The notes: a model not told the origin generated them from the sequence alone. A stretch of 18,467 nucleotides of DNA from Bacteroidales bacterium (GCA_003557965.1 PWND01000232.1:1-18467); one strand, 5' to 3'. Numbered from the stretch's first letter, positions 1-8,500 are shown. A program made the numbers and translations.

Positions 1-1419
1 AGCTTTTTGTTTAATCTTTTCAGCGTCAATACCTTTTCCGTCATCTTTAATTTGCAGATAAACGTTTGTACCTGAATAATAAGCTTTAAGGATAATTTGC
101 CCTTTAGCCGGCTTTCCTTTTTTCAGCCTTTCTTCAGTATCCTCAATGCCGTGATCAATGGCATTTCTGAAGATATGCATCAGCGGGTCGGTAAGCCCTT
201 CGATTATACTTTTATCAAGTTCGGTTTCGGTCCCCTCAGCAATGAATTGTATTTCTTTGTTTAGCTCATTAGACAGGTCTCTAACCAGCCTTTTAAACCT
301 GATCATTATAGTTTCTATTGGTATCAGGCAAATTTCAAAAGTGTTATCACGCAATTGTCTTGAAAGCTTTTCTATATTTTCGGCAATTCCTGTAAGTTCA
401 GGAATGTTGTTATTTTCAGCAAACAGGCTTAAACTGGCTTGTGTTGTTACCAGTTCACTTACAAGGTTCATCAGGTCGTCCAACTTATCGGATGATACCC
501 TTATATTGCTAATAGTTGCCCTTTTTGTCTGGCCTGACAAATCAGGATCAATTATATTAGATTCATCTTCCTGCTCTTTTTCTATTATTGATTCTGCAAT
601 TTTTATAATTTTTTCTGTATCAGACCATTCTTCGTCAGAAATTATTTCGCTGAGATGATTTGTAAACTCTGTTTTTGCCAGTATATTGGAATTGCAAATT
701 TTTATAATTTCAACCTCACACTGATCTTCAACAAAAATGAAAACATCTTTAATGTCATCAGTGGTTTTTTCTGTAGAAAGCAATACCTCCCATGCTACGA
801 AGCATTTTTCAGGGTCAAGTTGTTTAAATTCAGGCAAGAAGTTAAGCTTAACAAATGCTTTACAATGGCCAAGTGTATGCATTTCATCAATTAGTAGTAA
901 AGGGTTTGTGCCATTACTGAAAATATCTTTCCCTGGCTTAACTTTTACATAGAATGTTGGAAAGCTTTCAGGTTTCTCTACTACCGGCTTCTGTGCCGGA
1001 TTTTTTTCATCAATATGGTTAACGTTTTTGCTTTCAGCATCTTTACCGGAACTTATTTGATGAATTTTCGACAATAATAATTCATGATTTTTTAATTCTT
1101 TATCAGATAAGGTTTCATCTTTTTCAAGAAGAAGTTTAAGGTGATCAACAGATTGCAGGGTGACACTAAGAATTTCTTTATTAAGAGCAAGGTCGCCATT
1201 ACGAATGAGGTCGTAAATTGTTTCAAGCTCGTGTGTGAACGCGTCCGTTTTCTGAAAGCCAAACATCGAGCTGCCGCCTTTAAGCGAGTGCATAATTCTG
1301 AAAACCTCTTCAATACACTTTTTGTCTCCGTAGTTTTCTTCCAGTACTAATAATGCATTTTCCAGGCTGTTAATTAAATCCTGGGCTTCTTCGAGAAACT
1401 TCTTTTTAAACTGTTCCAT
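1..1419 (-). CDS. cheA: CheA chemotaxis histidine kinase, C-terminus cut by window edge
   Basis: Hybrid-free CheA-type kinase that would autophosphorylate on its Hpt domain and pass phosphate to CheY. The reading frame is open from the ATG at 1419-1417 to base 1 (473 codons), so the end of the ATPase domain and the CheW-like P5 domain lie outside the window. Domains seen: P1/Hpt at about residues 1-105 with the phospho-acceptor His44 in RIMHSLKGGSSMFGF; a P2-like domain at about 150-240 (PLLLIDEMHTLG, then DVFIFVEDQ); a P3 dimerisation helix near 303-330 (DKLDDLMNLVSELVTTQ); and the ATPase N-box HIFRNAIDHG near 414 and G1 box DDGKGID near 458. The start codon directly follows the TAA stop of the upstream cheY with no base between (TAAATG on the minus strand), which suggests translational coupling. 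CheW, CheB, CheR and receptors are not in the window and may lie beyond the left edge. Family assignment is very secure. Confidence 0.95.
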   Translation of the reverse strand, partial: MEQFKKKFLEEAQDLINSLENALLVLEENYGDKKCIEEVFRIMHSLKGGSSMFGFQKTDAFTHELETIYDLIRNGDLALNKEILSVTLQSVDHLKLLLEKDETLSDKELKNHELLLSKIHQISSGKDAESKNVNHIDEKNPAQKPVVEKPESFPTFYVKVKPGKDIFSNGTNPLLLIDEMHTLGHCKAFVKLNFLPEFKQLDPEKCFVAWEVLLSTEKTTDDIKDVFIFVEDQCEVEIIKICNSNILAKTEFTNHLSEIISDEEWSDTEKIIKIAESIIEKEQEDESNIIDPDLSGQTKRATISNIRVSSDKLDDLMNLVSELVTTQASLSLFAENNNIPELTGIAENIEKLSRQLRDNTFEICLIPIETIMIRFKRLVRDLSNELNKEIQFIAEGTETELDKSIIEGLTDPLMHIFRNAIDHGIEDTEERLKKGKPAKGQIILKAYYSGTNVYLQIKDDGKGIDAEKIKQKA

Positions 1420-1785
1420 TTATCTAACTACTTTACTAATTGCTGCTAATAGTTTTTCGGGCACAAAGGGCTTTACAATCCAACCTGTTGCCCCGGCATT
1501 TTTTGCCTCCATTTTTTTTGCTTGCTGAGATTCTGTTGTTAAGAATAAAATGGGAGTAAACTTGTAATCTTCTTTGTTTCTAACTTCTTTTATCAGCTCT
1601 ATTCCATTCATTTCAGGCATGTGCAGGTCAGTAACCAGCAAATCAACTTTGCTGCCATCGAAATACTTTAATGCATCCTTGCCGTCAACAGCTGATAAAA
1701 CTTTATGCCCTGCATTTTTCAGGGTAAAGCTTACTACTTCCAAAATGCTCTCAGAATCATCAACAATTACAATTGTTTTTTCCAT
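1420..1785 (-). CDS. cheY: CheY-like single-domain response regulator (copy adjacent to cheA)
   Basis: A 121-residue receiver domain with no output domain, likely a diffusible phospho-signal from the adjacent CheA. The acidic pocket is Asp9-Asp10 (IVDDSES), the phospho-acceptor is Asp53 (VTDLHMPEMNG), the switch Thr is 83/84 (FLTTES) and the conserved Lys is 105 (IVKPF). The segment AGATGWIVKPF has Trp where E. coli CheY has Tyr106, the rotameric switch residue. The protein matches the upstream paralogue (1814-2179) at about 83 of 121 positions in a hand alignment, so the pair arose by duplication. It sits 28 bases after that paralogue and directly abuts cheA, consistent with co-transcription. 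Receiver identity is certain; the cheY name rests on its place next to cheA. Confidence 0.93.
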   Translation of the reverse strand: MEKTIVIVDDSESILEVVSFTLKNAGHKVLSAVDGKDALKYFDGSKVDLLVTDLHMPEMNGIELIKEVRNKEDYKFTPILFLTTESQQAKKMEAKNAGATGWIVKPFVPEKLLAAISKVVR

Positions 1786-1813
1786 GATATTTTATTTTAC
1801 GATTTACAATTTG

Positions 1814-2179
1814 TCATTTCAATATTTTTTTAATCGCAGAAATCAGTTTTTCAGGCATAAATGGTTTTATTATCCAGCCTGTAGCTCCTGCTTCCTTAGC
1901 TTCCATCTTTTTACTGTGTTGCGATTCTGTTGTTAAATACAATATTGGTGTGTATTTATACTCATTAATTTTTCGAACTTCTTTAATTAGTTCTATACCA
2001 TTCATTTTTGGCATGTGCAGGTCAGTAATAATCAGGTCAATGTGCTTCCCGTCAAGGTGTTTTATAGCTTCTGTACCATCATCTGCTGATAAAACGTTAT
2101 AACCTGATTTTTCTAAAGTAAAATTTACGACTTCTCTTATGCTTTCAGAGTCATCTACTATAAGTATTGTTTTAGTCAT
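1814..2179 (-). CDS. cheY: CheY-like single-domain response regulator (second, upstream copy)
   Basis: A 121-residue stand-alone receiver. The pocket is Asp9-Asp10 (LIVDDSESIREV), the phosphorylation site is Asp53 (ITDLHMPKMNG), the switch Thr is 83/84 (YLTTES) and the Lys is 105 (WIIKPF). As in its paralogue, Trp replaces the Tyr106-equivalent residue. The reading frame is open upstream to a possible ATG at 2233, but that start would overlap the end of the STAS gene and add an 18-residue tail with no receiver homology. I therefore chose the ATG at 2179, which gives an N-terminus (MTKTILIVDD) matching the neighbour's (MEKTIVIVDD). It lies 19 bases after the STAS gene. Two CheYs in one operon often divide output and phosphate-sink roles in other bacteria; which is which cannot be told here. 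Confidence 0.92.
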   Translation of the reverse strand: MTKTILIVDDSESIREVVNFTLEKSGYNVLSADDGTEAIKHLDGKHIDLIITDLHMPKMNGIELIKEVRKINEYKYTPILYLTTESQHSKKMEAKEAGATGWIIKPFMPEKLISAIKKILK

Positions 2180-2198
2180 ATTTTTGTTTTTTTTATAA

Positions 2199-2519
2199 TT
2201 ATTTTCCCGGGTATGTAATTCCGGCATTTGCAAGCAACTGCTTCATATCATAAGGCAGATCCATTATTATTTTTACACTTTTCCCGGCATCCCTGATAAT
2301 GCTTCTTCTGTATGATTCAATTATCTGAATAAATGAGATATCTATACCTGTAATGCCTCTGGCATTGATAACAAGGTTTTCAAAATTGTTGGTAATGTCA
2401 GTTAATTTGCTTTTTATTTCTTTGGCACTTTGAAGTGTTAAGCTGCCCGTAAGAGTAACCTCAAGTGTTTCACTGCCTTTATCAGATTTTTTTTCAATAT
2501 TATAATCGAATTGTTTCAT
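2199..2519 (-). CDS. STAS-domain protein of the chemosensory operon
   Basis: A 106-residue protein consisting of one STAS domain (the SpoIIAA / anti-sigma-factor-antagonist fold). Visible family features are the opening strand pair (LEVTLTGSLTLQSAKEIKSK), the central strand LVINARG, and the loop ITGIDISFIQIIESY. Ser62 in that loop sits at the position usually phosphorylated in SpoIIAA-like proteins (the DS/DT motif), although the usual Asp-Ser pair is here Asp60-Ile-Ser62. The end, MKQLLANAGI, resembles the typical last STAS helix. It lies between the 608-residue protein and cheY with small gaps, so it belongs to the chemosensory operon. STAS proteins are found next to cheY and cheA in several phyla, but their role there is poorly defined. 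No SpoIIAB-like kinase or SpoIIE-like phosphatase partner is present in the window. Confidence 0.85.
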   Translation of the reverse strand: MKQFDYNIEKKSDKGSETLEVTLTGSLTLQSAKEIKSKLTDITNNFENLVINARGITGIDISFIQIIESYRRSIIRDAGKSVKIIMDLPYDMKQLLANAGITYPGK

Positions 2520-2571
2520 CGTTATGTTGTTTTTGGTTTAATTGCATTATTGCAAACCGGTATTCATAATT

Positions 2572-4398
2572 TTAGAAAAATTCTACATCATTGCCATCCT
2601 GGCTTTCTTCATCCTCTTTCTCCCCAGGATTTTGATTTTCCATTAATTTTGATATTGTTTTGTTATGAATAATTCTTTCTGTTTTCATTGTATAGTATTC
2701 CTCAAGTTTCTTAAGGTTACTTTCATTATCTTCTGTATTTATGTCAGAAAGCTGGCCATTATTAACAAACTTGCTAATACTATTAAAACTGTTTATTATT
2801 TCATCAATTGATTTTTCGAAGTATTTGTAGTATTTTGCTTCTTTTATCGCATTATTGTTCTTACTGATTATGTCGTAGCTGCTCTGATTAGCCTCATTTT
2901 TGTTGATATTAATTATTTTCATCATCTCTTTAATATCAAGCAGTTTTTCATTGGCATTATTAATTATAATCTGAATGGACTCCATGCCGTTATTTGCGTT
3001 ATTAAATTTGTTGTTATTGGCATTTACCAATGATAAAGATTCAACAGTTTGCTTAAGCTGCTCTTTTAACTTGCTTTTCTCAAAACGATTGTCGGAGAAT
3101 AGTTTTAATAACTGCTGTGCCTGAGATGATTTTTCTTTGTTAGCATCAACAATAAAATTTCCTTTATTTATTTTATCAACAATTAATTTTTCGATTTCAT
3201 TATCCAAAATATCAGCACTAATAAATTCTTCTTTAAGGTGCAAAAGCAAATTTGTAGCGCTGGCTGATTCCGTAATTAGTGTATCTATTTCGCTATTGTT
3301 GCTGTCGCATTTGTCAAGAGACATGCTTAAAAGCTTAACTAAGTTGTCAATGTTAATTTCTTCTCCCTGGTGCTTAAATACCGACAGAGATTCAAAAACC
3401 CTTGCGGCTTCAGTCATTTTCCTGCCAATGTCATTCATCTTATCAGTGATGTGGCTAATAGCTTGCTGAAACTCATTGTTGGCATGCAGTAATTGTGCAG
3501 TTTGAATTTCTGATATCTTGGGAATTTGTACTATGTATGTTAAAACCTTGTCAGACTGACTTTCAGAACCGTCCAAATTATTAAGATCTTCAATTATTGC
3601 TTTATGTGATTTTTGGACATGCTCCATCTTTTGGCGGATAATGTCATGATATTGCAGGTTTGTGATTATGCTTTCAACATTTTGAGAACTCTGCTTTGAT
3701 AAATCATTGATTTTCTCCCGGCTTTTAAGGTCTGTTTTGCTTAGCTTTTCTAATATCTCAAGTTTATTTTGTATTCTGTCAATGTTTTTTATTATTTGCT
3801 TTATTATGTTATCCATTATTAATGCCAGCTTGTCGCTAATTGTTCTGACTTTTGTTTGTATTTGAGAAAGCTTTTCATCAAACGGATAACAAATAATTTT
3901 TATCTTATTAATTGTATTTTCTATTGTGTTGCTTTCTTCTTTTGTAAAATATTTTTCGGAATTGTCAAAGAAAGAATATGTTAGTTTTATATTTGAAAAC
4001 AATAATTTTAAAACACATAGATTCTGAATAAAGTTATTTACAGGGATTGGAATCATATTCAAATTCGCCCAGGCAATATCCAGGTGTTTGTATGATGTTT
4101 CAATATTTGCCTCAAGCTCATTCAGCTTTTTCTTAAGCTTAATAAAGTCATTTTTGATGCTTTTGATTTTCTTTAGGTTACCTTTTTCTCCTATTATATC
4201 AAAAGATTCATTGCTTTTTTCGGTAATAGTTTTTGCTTTTTTAAAATTATCTTTAAGCGCTGCATTTAATGACATAAAATCACTTGAAGAGCATTTATGC
4301 AGGTCAATAATTTTTAAATCAATTTGCGAAAATATTTTGAGAATATCTGCTAATGACATTGATTCGTTTTTAGTACTCTTGTCTAAATTATTCTGCAT
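2572..4398 (-). CDS. Large helical chemosensory-operon protein with CheZ-like DxxxQ motif
   Basis: A 608-residue, almost entirely helical, Asn/Lys-rich protein with no membrane segment or signal peptide, and first gene of the chemosensory operon. I do not recognise a named family with certainty. It lacks the receptor hairpin tip expected of an MCP. Residues 244-261 form a helix with LQYHDIIRQKMEHV, which fits the DxxxQ pattern (Asp252, Gln256) of the CheZ phosphatase active site (DLTGQ in E. coli CheZ). A second amphipathic segment (about 290-340, EIQTAQLLHANNEFQQAI) may complete a helical bundle. The C-terminus is a flexible acidic tail (about 589-608) ending DGNDVEFF, reminiscent of the acidic-hydrophobic CheY-binding tail of CheZ. 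Position beside two cheYs and cheA supports a role in CheY dephosphorylation or signal-complex scaffolding. The phosphatase reading is inference; the coding call is secure. Confidence 0.85.
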   Translation of the reverse strand: MQNNLDKSTKNESMSLADILKIFSQIDLKIIDLHKCSSSDFMSLNAALKDNFKKAKTITEKSNESFDIIGEKGNLKKIKSIKNDFIKLKKKLNELEANIETSYKHLDIAWANLNMIPIPVNNFIQNLCVLKLLFSNIKLTYSFFDNSEKYFTKEESNTIENTINKIKIICYPFDEKLSQIQTKVRTISDKLALIMDNIIKQIIKNIDRIQNKLEILEKLSKTDLKSREKINDLSKQSSQNVESIITNLQYHDIIRQKMEHVQKSHKAIIEDLNNLDGSESQSDKVLTYIVQIPKISEIQTAQLLHANNEFQQAISHITDKMNDIGRKMTEAARVFESLSVFKHQGEEINIDNLVKLLSMSLDKCDSNNSEIDTLITESASATNLLLHLKEEFISADILDNEIEKLIVDKINKGNFIVDANKEKSSQAQQLLKLFSDNRFEKSKLKEQLKQTVESLSLVNANNNKFNNANNGMESIQIIINNANEKLLDIKEMMKIININKNEANQSSYDIISKNNNAIKEAKYYKYFEKSIDEIINSFNSISKFVNNGQLSDINTEDNESNLKKLEEYYTMKTERIIHNKTISKLMENQNPGEKEDEESQDGNDVEFF

Positions 4399-4512
4399 GT
4401 TAAATTATTTGTAGTAAAACATTTAATTGTATTAAAAAAGATTTGCCGGTAGTTTCGAATACAAAGAAAAGTTATAAGAAAGTATTGATTAGTAGTAAGT
4501 TTACTATTTCGT

Positions 4513-4532
4513 AACAGGTAATATTGCCTGTT
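4513..4532. promoter_or_regulatory. 20-bp near-perfect palindrome upstream of the chemosensory operon
   Basis: AACAGGTAATATTGCCTGTT matches its own reverse complement at 9 of 10 half-site positions. It lies 115 bases before the start of the 608-residue gene and 76 bases after the end of the NarL-type regulator gene. A run of six T follows on the plus strand, but all neighbouring genes are on the minus strand, where no U-run follows, so it does not look like a terminator for them. It could be an operator for the chemosensory operon. No binding protein can be named. Confidence 0.35.
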
Positions 4533-4608
4533 TTTTATAGGTGATAGTAATTGTATAATATTATATAATTGTTTAATTTGTTGACTGCCAGTTAGTATTT
4601 GGCGGGGT

Positions 4609-5259
4609 TTAAATCTTTACTAAGAGGTTATTAATTGTAAAACTAACCAGGGAGGTAGTATTATTAAATCCGGACTTTTTCAGCATACTGTTTCTGTGCC
4701 CATCCACAGTTCTTGGGCTAATATTTAGTTTTGCTGATATTTCTTTTGAAGATAGCCCAAGGCAAATCAATTGCAAGACATCGAGTTCGCGATTTGTAAA
4801 AGACTTTGCTATTTTTTCTGCATTAGTATTTTTTTTGGTGCTTTTAACTTTTGTCATAGCTACTTTAACCATGTTACTGCAAAAGTATGCGCTTCCTTCC
4901 ATAACATTATTAATGGCATTTTCCAATTCTGTTTTTCCTACATTTTTCAGCATATATCCAACAGCTCCGGCATCCATTAAATCATCAAGGTATTCATATT
5001 CCTCGTACATGCTTAATGCAATTATTTTCATACCGGGATAAAGAGATAAAGCTTTTTTTGTAGCTTCAATACCATTCATTACGGGCATTTTTATGTCCAT
5101 AAAAACAATATCGGGAATGTTTCCTTTTAGTTTTTTCAGAAAGTCTTTGCCATTCGAAGCTTCTCCGATTACCTTAACATTATCAATTTCACTAATAAGG
5201 CCTTTTAAACCATTTCGGAATATGCTATGATCATCAACAATAAAAACGGTTATTGGCAT
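4609..5259 (-). CDS. NarL/LuxR-family DNA-binding response regulator
   Basis: A 216-residue two-component transcription factor. The receiver spans about residues 1-120, with acidic residues Asp9-Asp10, phospho-acceptor Asp55 (IVFMDIKMPVMNG), switch Ser83 (IALSMYEE) and Lys105 (YMLKNVG). A linker is followed by a LuxR-type helix-turn-helix at about 153-197 (FTNRELDVLQLICLGLSSKE, then ISPRTVDGHRNSMLKKSG), ending with a short tail. This class pairs with HisKA_3 kinases, and the nearest kinase gene, 332 bases upstream on the same strand, is exactly that class, so the two are very probably a cognate pair. The MITE-like element between them could separate their expression. Regulated genes cannot be deduced; the neighbouring chemosensory and acyl-CoA operons are the obvious candidates. 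Confidence 0.94.
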   Translation of the reverse strand: MPITVFIVDDHSIFRNGLKGLISEIDNVKVIGEASNGKDFLKKLKGNIPDIVFMDIKMPVMNGIEATKKALSLYPGMKIIALSMYEEYEYLDDLMDAGAVGYMLKNVGKTELENAINNVMEGSAYFCSNMVKVAMTKVKSTKKNTNAEKIAKSFTNRELDVLQLICLGLSSKEISAKLNISPRTVDGHRNSMLKKSGFNNTTSLVSFTINNLLVKI

Positions 5260-5591
5260 AATAGTATTTTTTAGTTAAGTAATCAGTATAAAAATATAAA
5301 GATATAAATTTTCACAAAGAAGTAAAAACATATAATTGAGTATAATTAATTTTAAAAAAGAAGTATTTTTTAACTATTTAAGCAACAAGGTTTTTCGAAT
5401 CGCTATTTTATTAACACTAAACTAATGAGCCCACTCCGAAAAGTCCTAAAATGCTGATTTTTATTCTTTTCACCTCTTGCCCCTAAAGGGAATGCCTAAA
5501 AATCAACATTTTAGCAAAGTTTCTTTTAGGGGATTTAGGGGTAAAAGGACTTTTCGGAGTGGAGTCACTAATTGGTTAATAAATTTGCCTG
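5260..5591. other. 332-base non-coding gap between sensor kinase and its response regulator
   Basis: No plausible gene lies here on either strand. The part nearest the regulator gene (5260-5420) is very AT-rich and probably holds its leader or promoter, but I found no TAnnTTTG match on the minus strand. The middle (5421-5572) is the MITE-like inverted-repeat element with its flanking direct repeats. The remaining 19 bases lead to the kinase stop codon. Confidence 0.7.
5421..5572. mobile_element. MITE-like inverted-repeat element with 6-bp flanking duplication
   Basis: A 140-bp core (5427-5566) has terminal inverted repeats of 21 bp (5427-5447 and 5546-5566) that pair at 19 of 21 positions, with a perfect 17-bp block CCACTCCGAAAAGTCCT / AGGACTTTTCGGAGTGG. 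A second, inner inverted repeat (5447-5463 with 5497-5513) pairs at 16 of 17 positions. The core is flanked directly by ACTAAT at 5421-5426 and 5567-5572, as a target-site duplication would be. The interior contains CCCCTAAAGGG (5480-5490) and two TTAGGGG copies (5526-5532, 5535-5541), so several alternative stem-loops are possible. It encodes nothing. The transposase that would mobilise it is not in the window. An alternative is a structured intergenic repeat of the REP kind, but the matching flanks favour insertion. Confidence 0.6.
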
Positions 5592-8500
5592 TTAGTTAAT
5601 TGGTTTTACGGGAACCTCAATTTTAATAATAAAACCTTTGTCTTTGCTTGCCGGGAAATTTACTGATCCGTTTATTGATTTTATACGGCTTAAAATATTT
5701 TTCAATCCTAATCCGGCTTTTTTACTACTTGAAAGATAGTTTACGATAGAAAAACCTTTTCCGTCATCTTTGTATGTTACATAAATAGAATTATGTCTTT
5801 TAGTTATTACAATATCAATGTTTTGGGCATTTGCATGTTTTAAGGTATTGTTAATTAATTCTGTAATGCTTCGGTAAAGAATTATTCCGGTATCAGTGGG
5901 AATATCTCCTACTTTAATTGAACTTCCGGTTATGTTGATACTAAATTGCTTCAGAAGGTTTAATTTATCAATAAAAGAATTTAATGCTCTTGATAGCCCG
6001 TATTTATTTAATAGCTGGGGCATTAAATTATTGGAAATTATTCTGATTTGGTTAATAGCATCAGTTACTAATTCGTTACAATAAACGAGCAGTTTTTCAT
6101 CTTCCTCTGGAATATTTTTCCTTGAGCGTATTCTTTCGAGGTACATGTTAATTCCTGATAACAAAGGGCCTATGCCATCATGTAATTCTTCAGAAAAATG
6201 CTTCTTTTCTTTTTCTTCAGTATCAATAATGGTCTTCATCAGCAGGTTCTGGTGCTTTAATAAATCCGTAATATCTCTTGCTACACCAAATATCTCATAG
6301 GCTTTATTGTTTTTGTATTTTACCTTTATCCTTGTTTCAAAAGTCTTTGTTTCTGCTTTAGAATTAACAATATCCACATTAATGGAAACCTGCTTTTTTT
6401 TGCTTTTAAAATTATTTGTTAGTGTTTCCTTTACCCTTTTTACACAATCCTTTTTAATTATTTCAGTATAATTTGTGCCGGGCATTATGTTGTATCCTAA
6501 CTGTTCTGTAAATTCAGTATTTACATTTATTATGTTGCCACTGTTATCTGCTATAAAAACAATGTCTTTAACATTATTGAAAATCTCCATAAACTTTTTT
6601 TCGCTGAGCTTTTCCTTTTCTTGTGCTTCCAGCTTTTGTATGTAGCTTGCTAATATTTCTTTTACTGTTCTAAGCAGGTTAACTTCTTCATTGAAAAAAG
6701 GATTATTCTCATTTCCTTTTTCAGGAATAGTGCATACAGTAATAGTAGTTTTTCCTAAAGACTTTGTATAAAAGCTTTCTAAAATTTTATGTTTTGTATT
6801 TTTAAATTTTGTTGATTTTTTATTTAAGTAATCACTACTGATTTTTATATAAGTTTTGTCCGGATTTTGAAATGCATGAGGCAGAAATTTTACAACCTGG
6901 TCAAAAAAATCTGGTACACCGGCTTTTGACCTGTAAACCATTTTTGAAAAGTTATTAATAAAAGTCAGTTCTTTTACCCTTTCTATTAATAACTTATTAA
7001 ACCTTTCCTTTTCTTTCTCAAGCACTACGCTTTTTGTATTATCTCTTGCAACACCAATTACAATGTTTTCATCTTTATAGGGAATAAAGTCCCACAAAAA
7101 CCATTTTTCTGTATCGTCTTTGCATATAAACCTGTTTTCGAAGTGTAGAATTTTTTCTCCGCTATATGCGTTATCCAACGCATTATTGGTTTTTTCAACA
7201 TCTTCCTTATTTAAAAATTCAACACATTGTTTTGAAAGCAACTCTTCTTTTTTCCAACCTGTGTTTTTATACCAGGTTGGGTTTACATCTTTAATAAGCC
7301 CATCATATCCAATAATGCATAGCATGTCATTAGTATTAATAAAAATTCTTTCGTAATTTTTAAGAATTTCTTCATGTTTTTTTCTTTCTGCAACGTCACA
7401 CATCATGTCAGCAAGTTGAGCAACCAGCCTAACATCAGTTTTTTTGTAATCAACATCTTTATTCCCAACACCAATTATTGCATGTATCCTTTTATTACGA
7501 ATAACAGGTACAGCCAAATACCTGGAAATTTTTACATGTCCTTGTGGCAGCCCCTTTTTGTGCGGTAATGATTCGTAATCATTATGAATAATTGCTTTAC
7601 GTTTTTTAATACAATCTGTCCATACACCGGCTTTAACCAATGGGTAATGTTTATCATATTCTTTCTCCACAAAACAGAATTCCTTTTCAGTACGCTCTGA
7701 CCATTGACTGATTGTTATTTCTCCTTTTTCTTCATTATAAAAATGGTAAAAACCTACTTTGCTCTTTGTTAATAACTCTGCTTCTTTTAGGGTTTGCTTT
7801 AGTAATTCCTCGGTTGAAAGTGATTCAGCACCCTCCATTAGTTTAAACCTTGCTTTTAAAAGCATTTCGTTTAGTTTACGATCGGTAATATCTTCAACAA
7901 ATCCCTCGTAAAAGCTGATGTTGCCATTATCATCATAAACGACATGTGCACTTTCAGTAATATAAATTGTTTCACCTGTTTTAGTTTTCCAGGAAGACTC
8001 TCTGCAAATGATTTTTCCTGCTTTTTCTATTTCTTCTTTAAATTCTGTTCTTGAGTAAATATTGTCATATCCTTCCTTTTCAAGGTTGCGGCCAGCAACC
8101 TCTTCAAAAGATTTATAACCCATCATTTTCAATAATGCGGGATTAGCTAATAGTATTTTCCCATCCGGGGTAGTTCTGTATATCCCAACTGTCGCATTTT
8201 CATACAAACCTCTAAAACTTTCTTCGCTTTCAAGCAGGGCTTGTTCAGCTTGTTTTCTTTTTGTAATATCTCTAAGAATACCCCACATTCCTACAGGCTT
8301 GTCATCTTCCATTACTACCTTTACTTCATCGTAGAGCCAAATATAGCTGCCATCTTTTCTTTTAAAGCGGTATTCAAATTCATGGCTTATTCCTTCTTCT
8401 GTGCATTCGCGGCAATAATTAGAAGCCCATTCCCTGTCATCTTCATGCAAGCGATTAAGCCAAAAATCATAATCAGTCCACTCTTGCGGTTCATAACCCA

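Noticed and set aside
158..952. Plus-strand open frames over the left end
   Set aside because: They lie opposite the open cheA frame, which carries clear Hpt, dimerisation and ATPase motifs. Their translations show no domain.
2180..2233. Longer start for the second CheY (ATG at 2233)
   Set aside because: It would add an 18-residue polar extension unlike any receiver and overlap the STAS gene. The ATG at 2179 matches the paralogue's N-terminus.
2572..4398. Methyl-accepting chemotaxis receptor assignment for the 608-residue protein
   Set aside because: No transmembrane segments, HAMP domain or conserved receptor hairpin tip are visible; only the helical composition is receptor-like.
4554..4565. 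Perfect palindrome TATAATATTATA
   Set aside because: Composed only of A and T in a very AT-rich gap, so it is expected by chance and not worth calling as an operator.
4590..4606. Possible terminator hairpin (GCCA ... TGGC) after the NarL-type regulator gene
   Set aside because: The stem is only four to five base pairs and no U-run follows on the minus strand.
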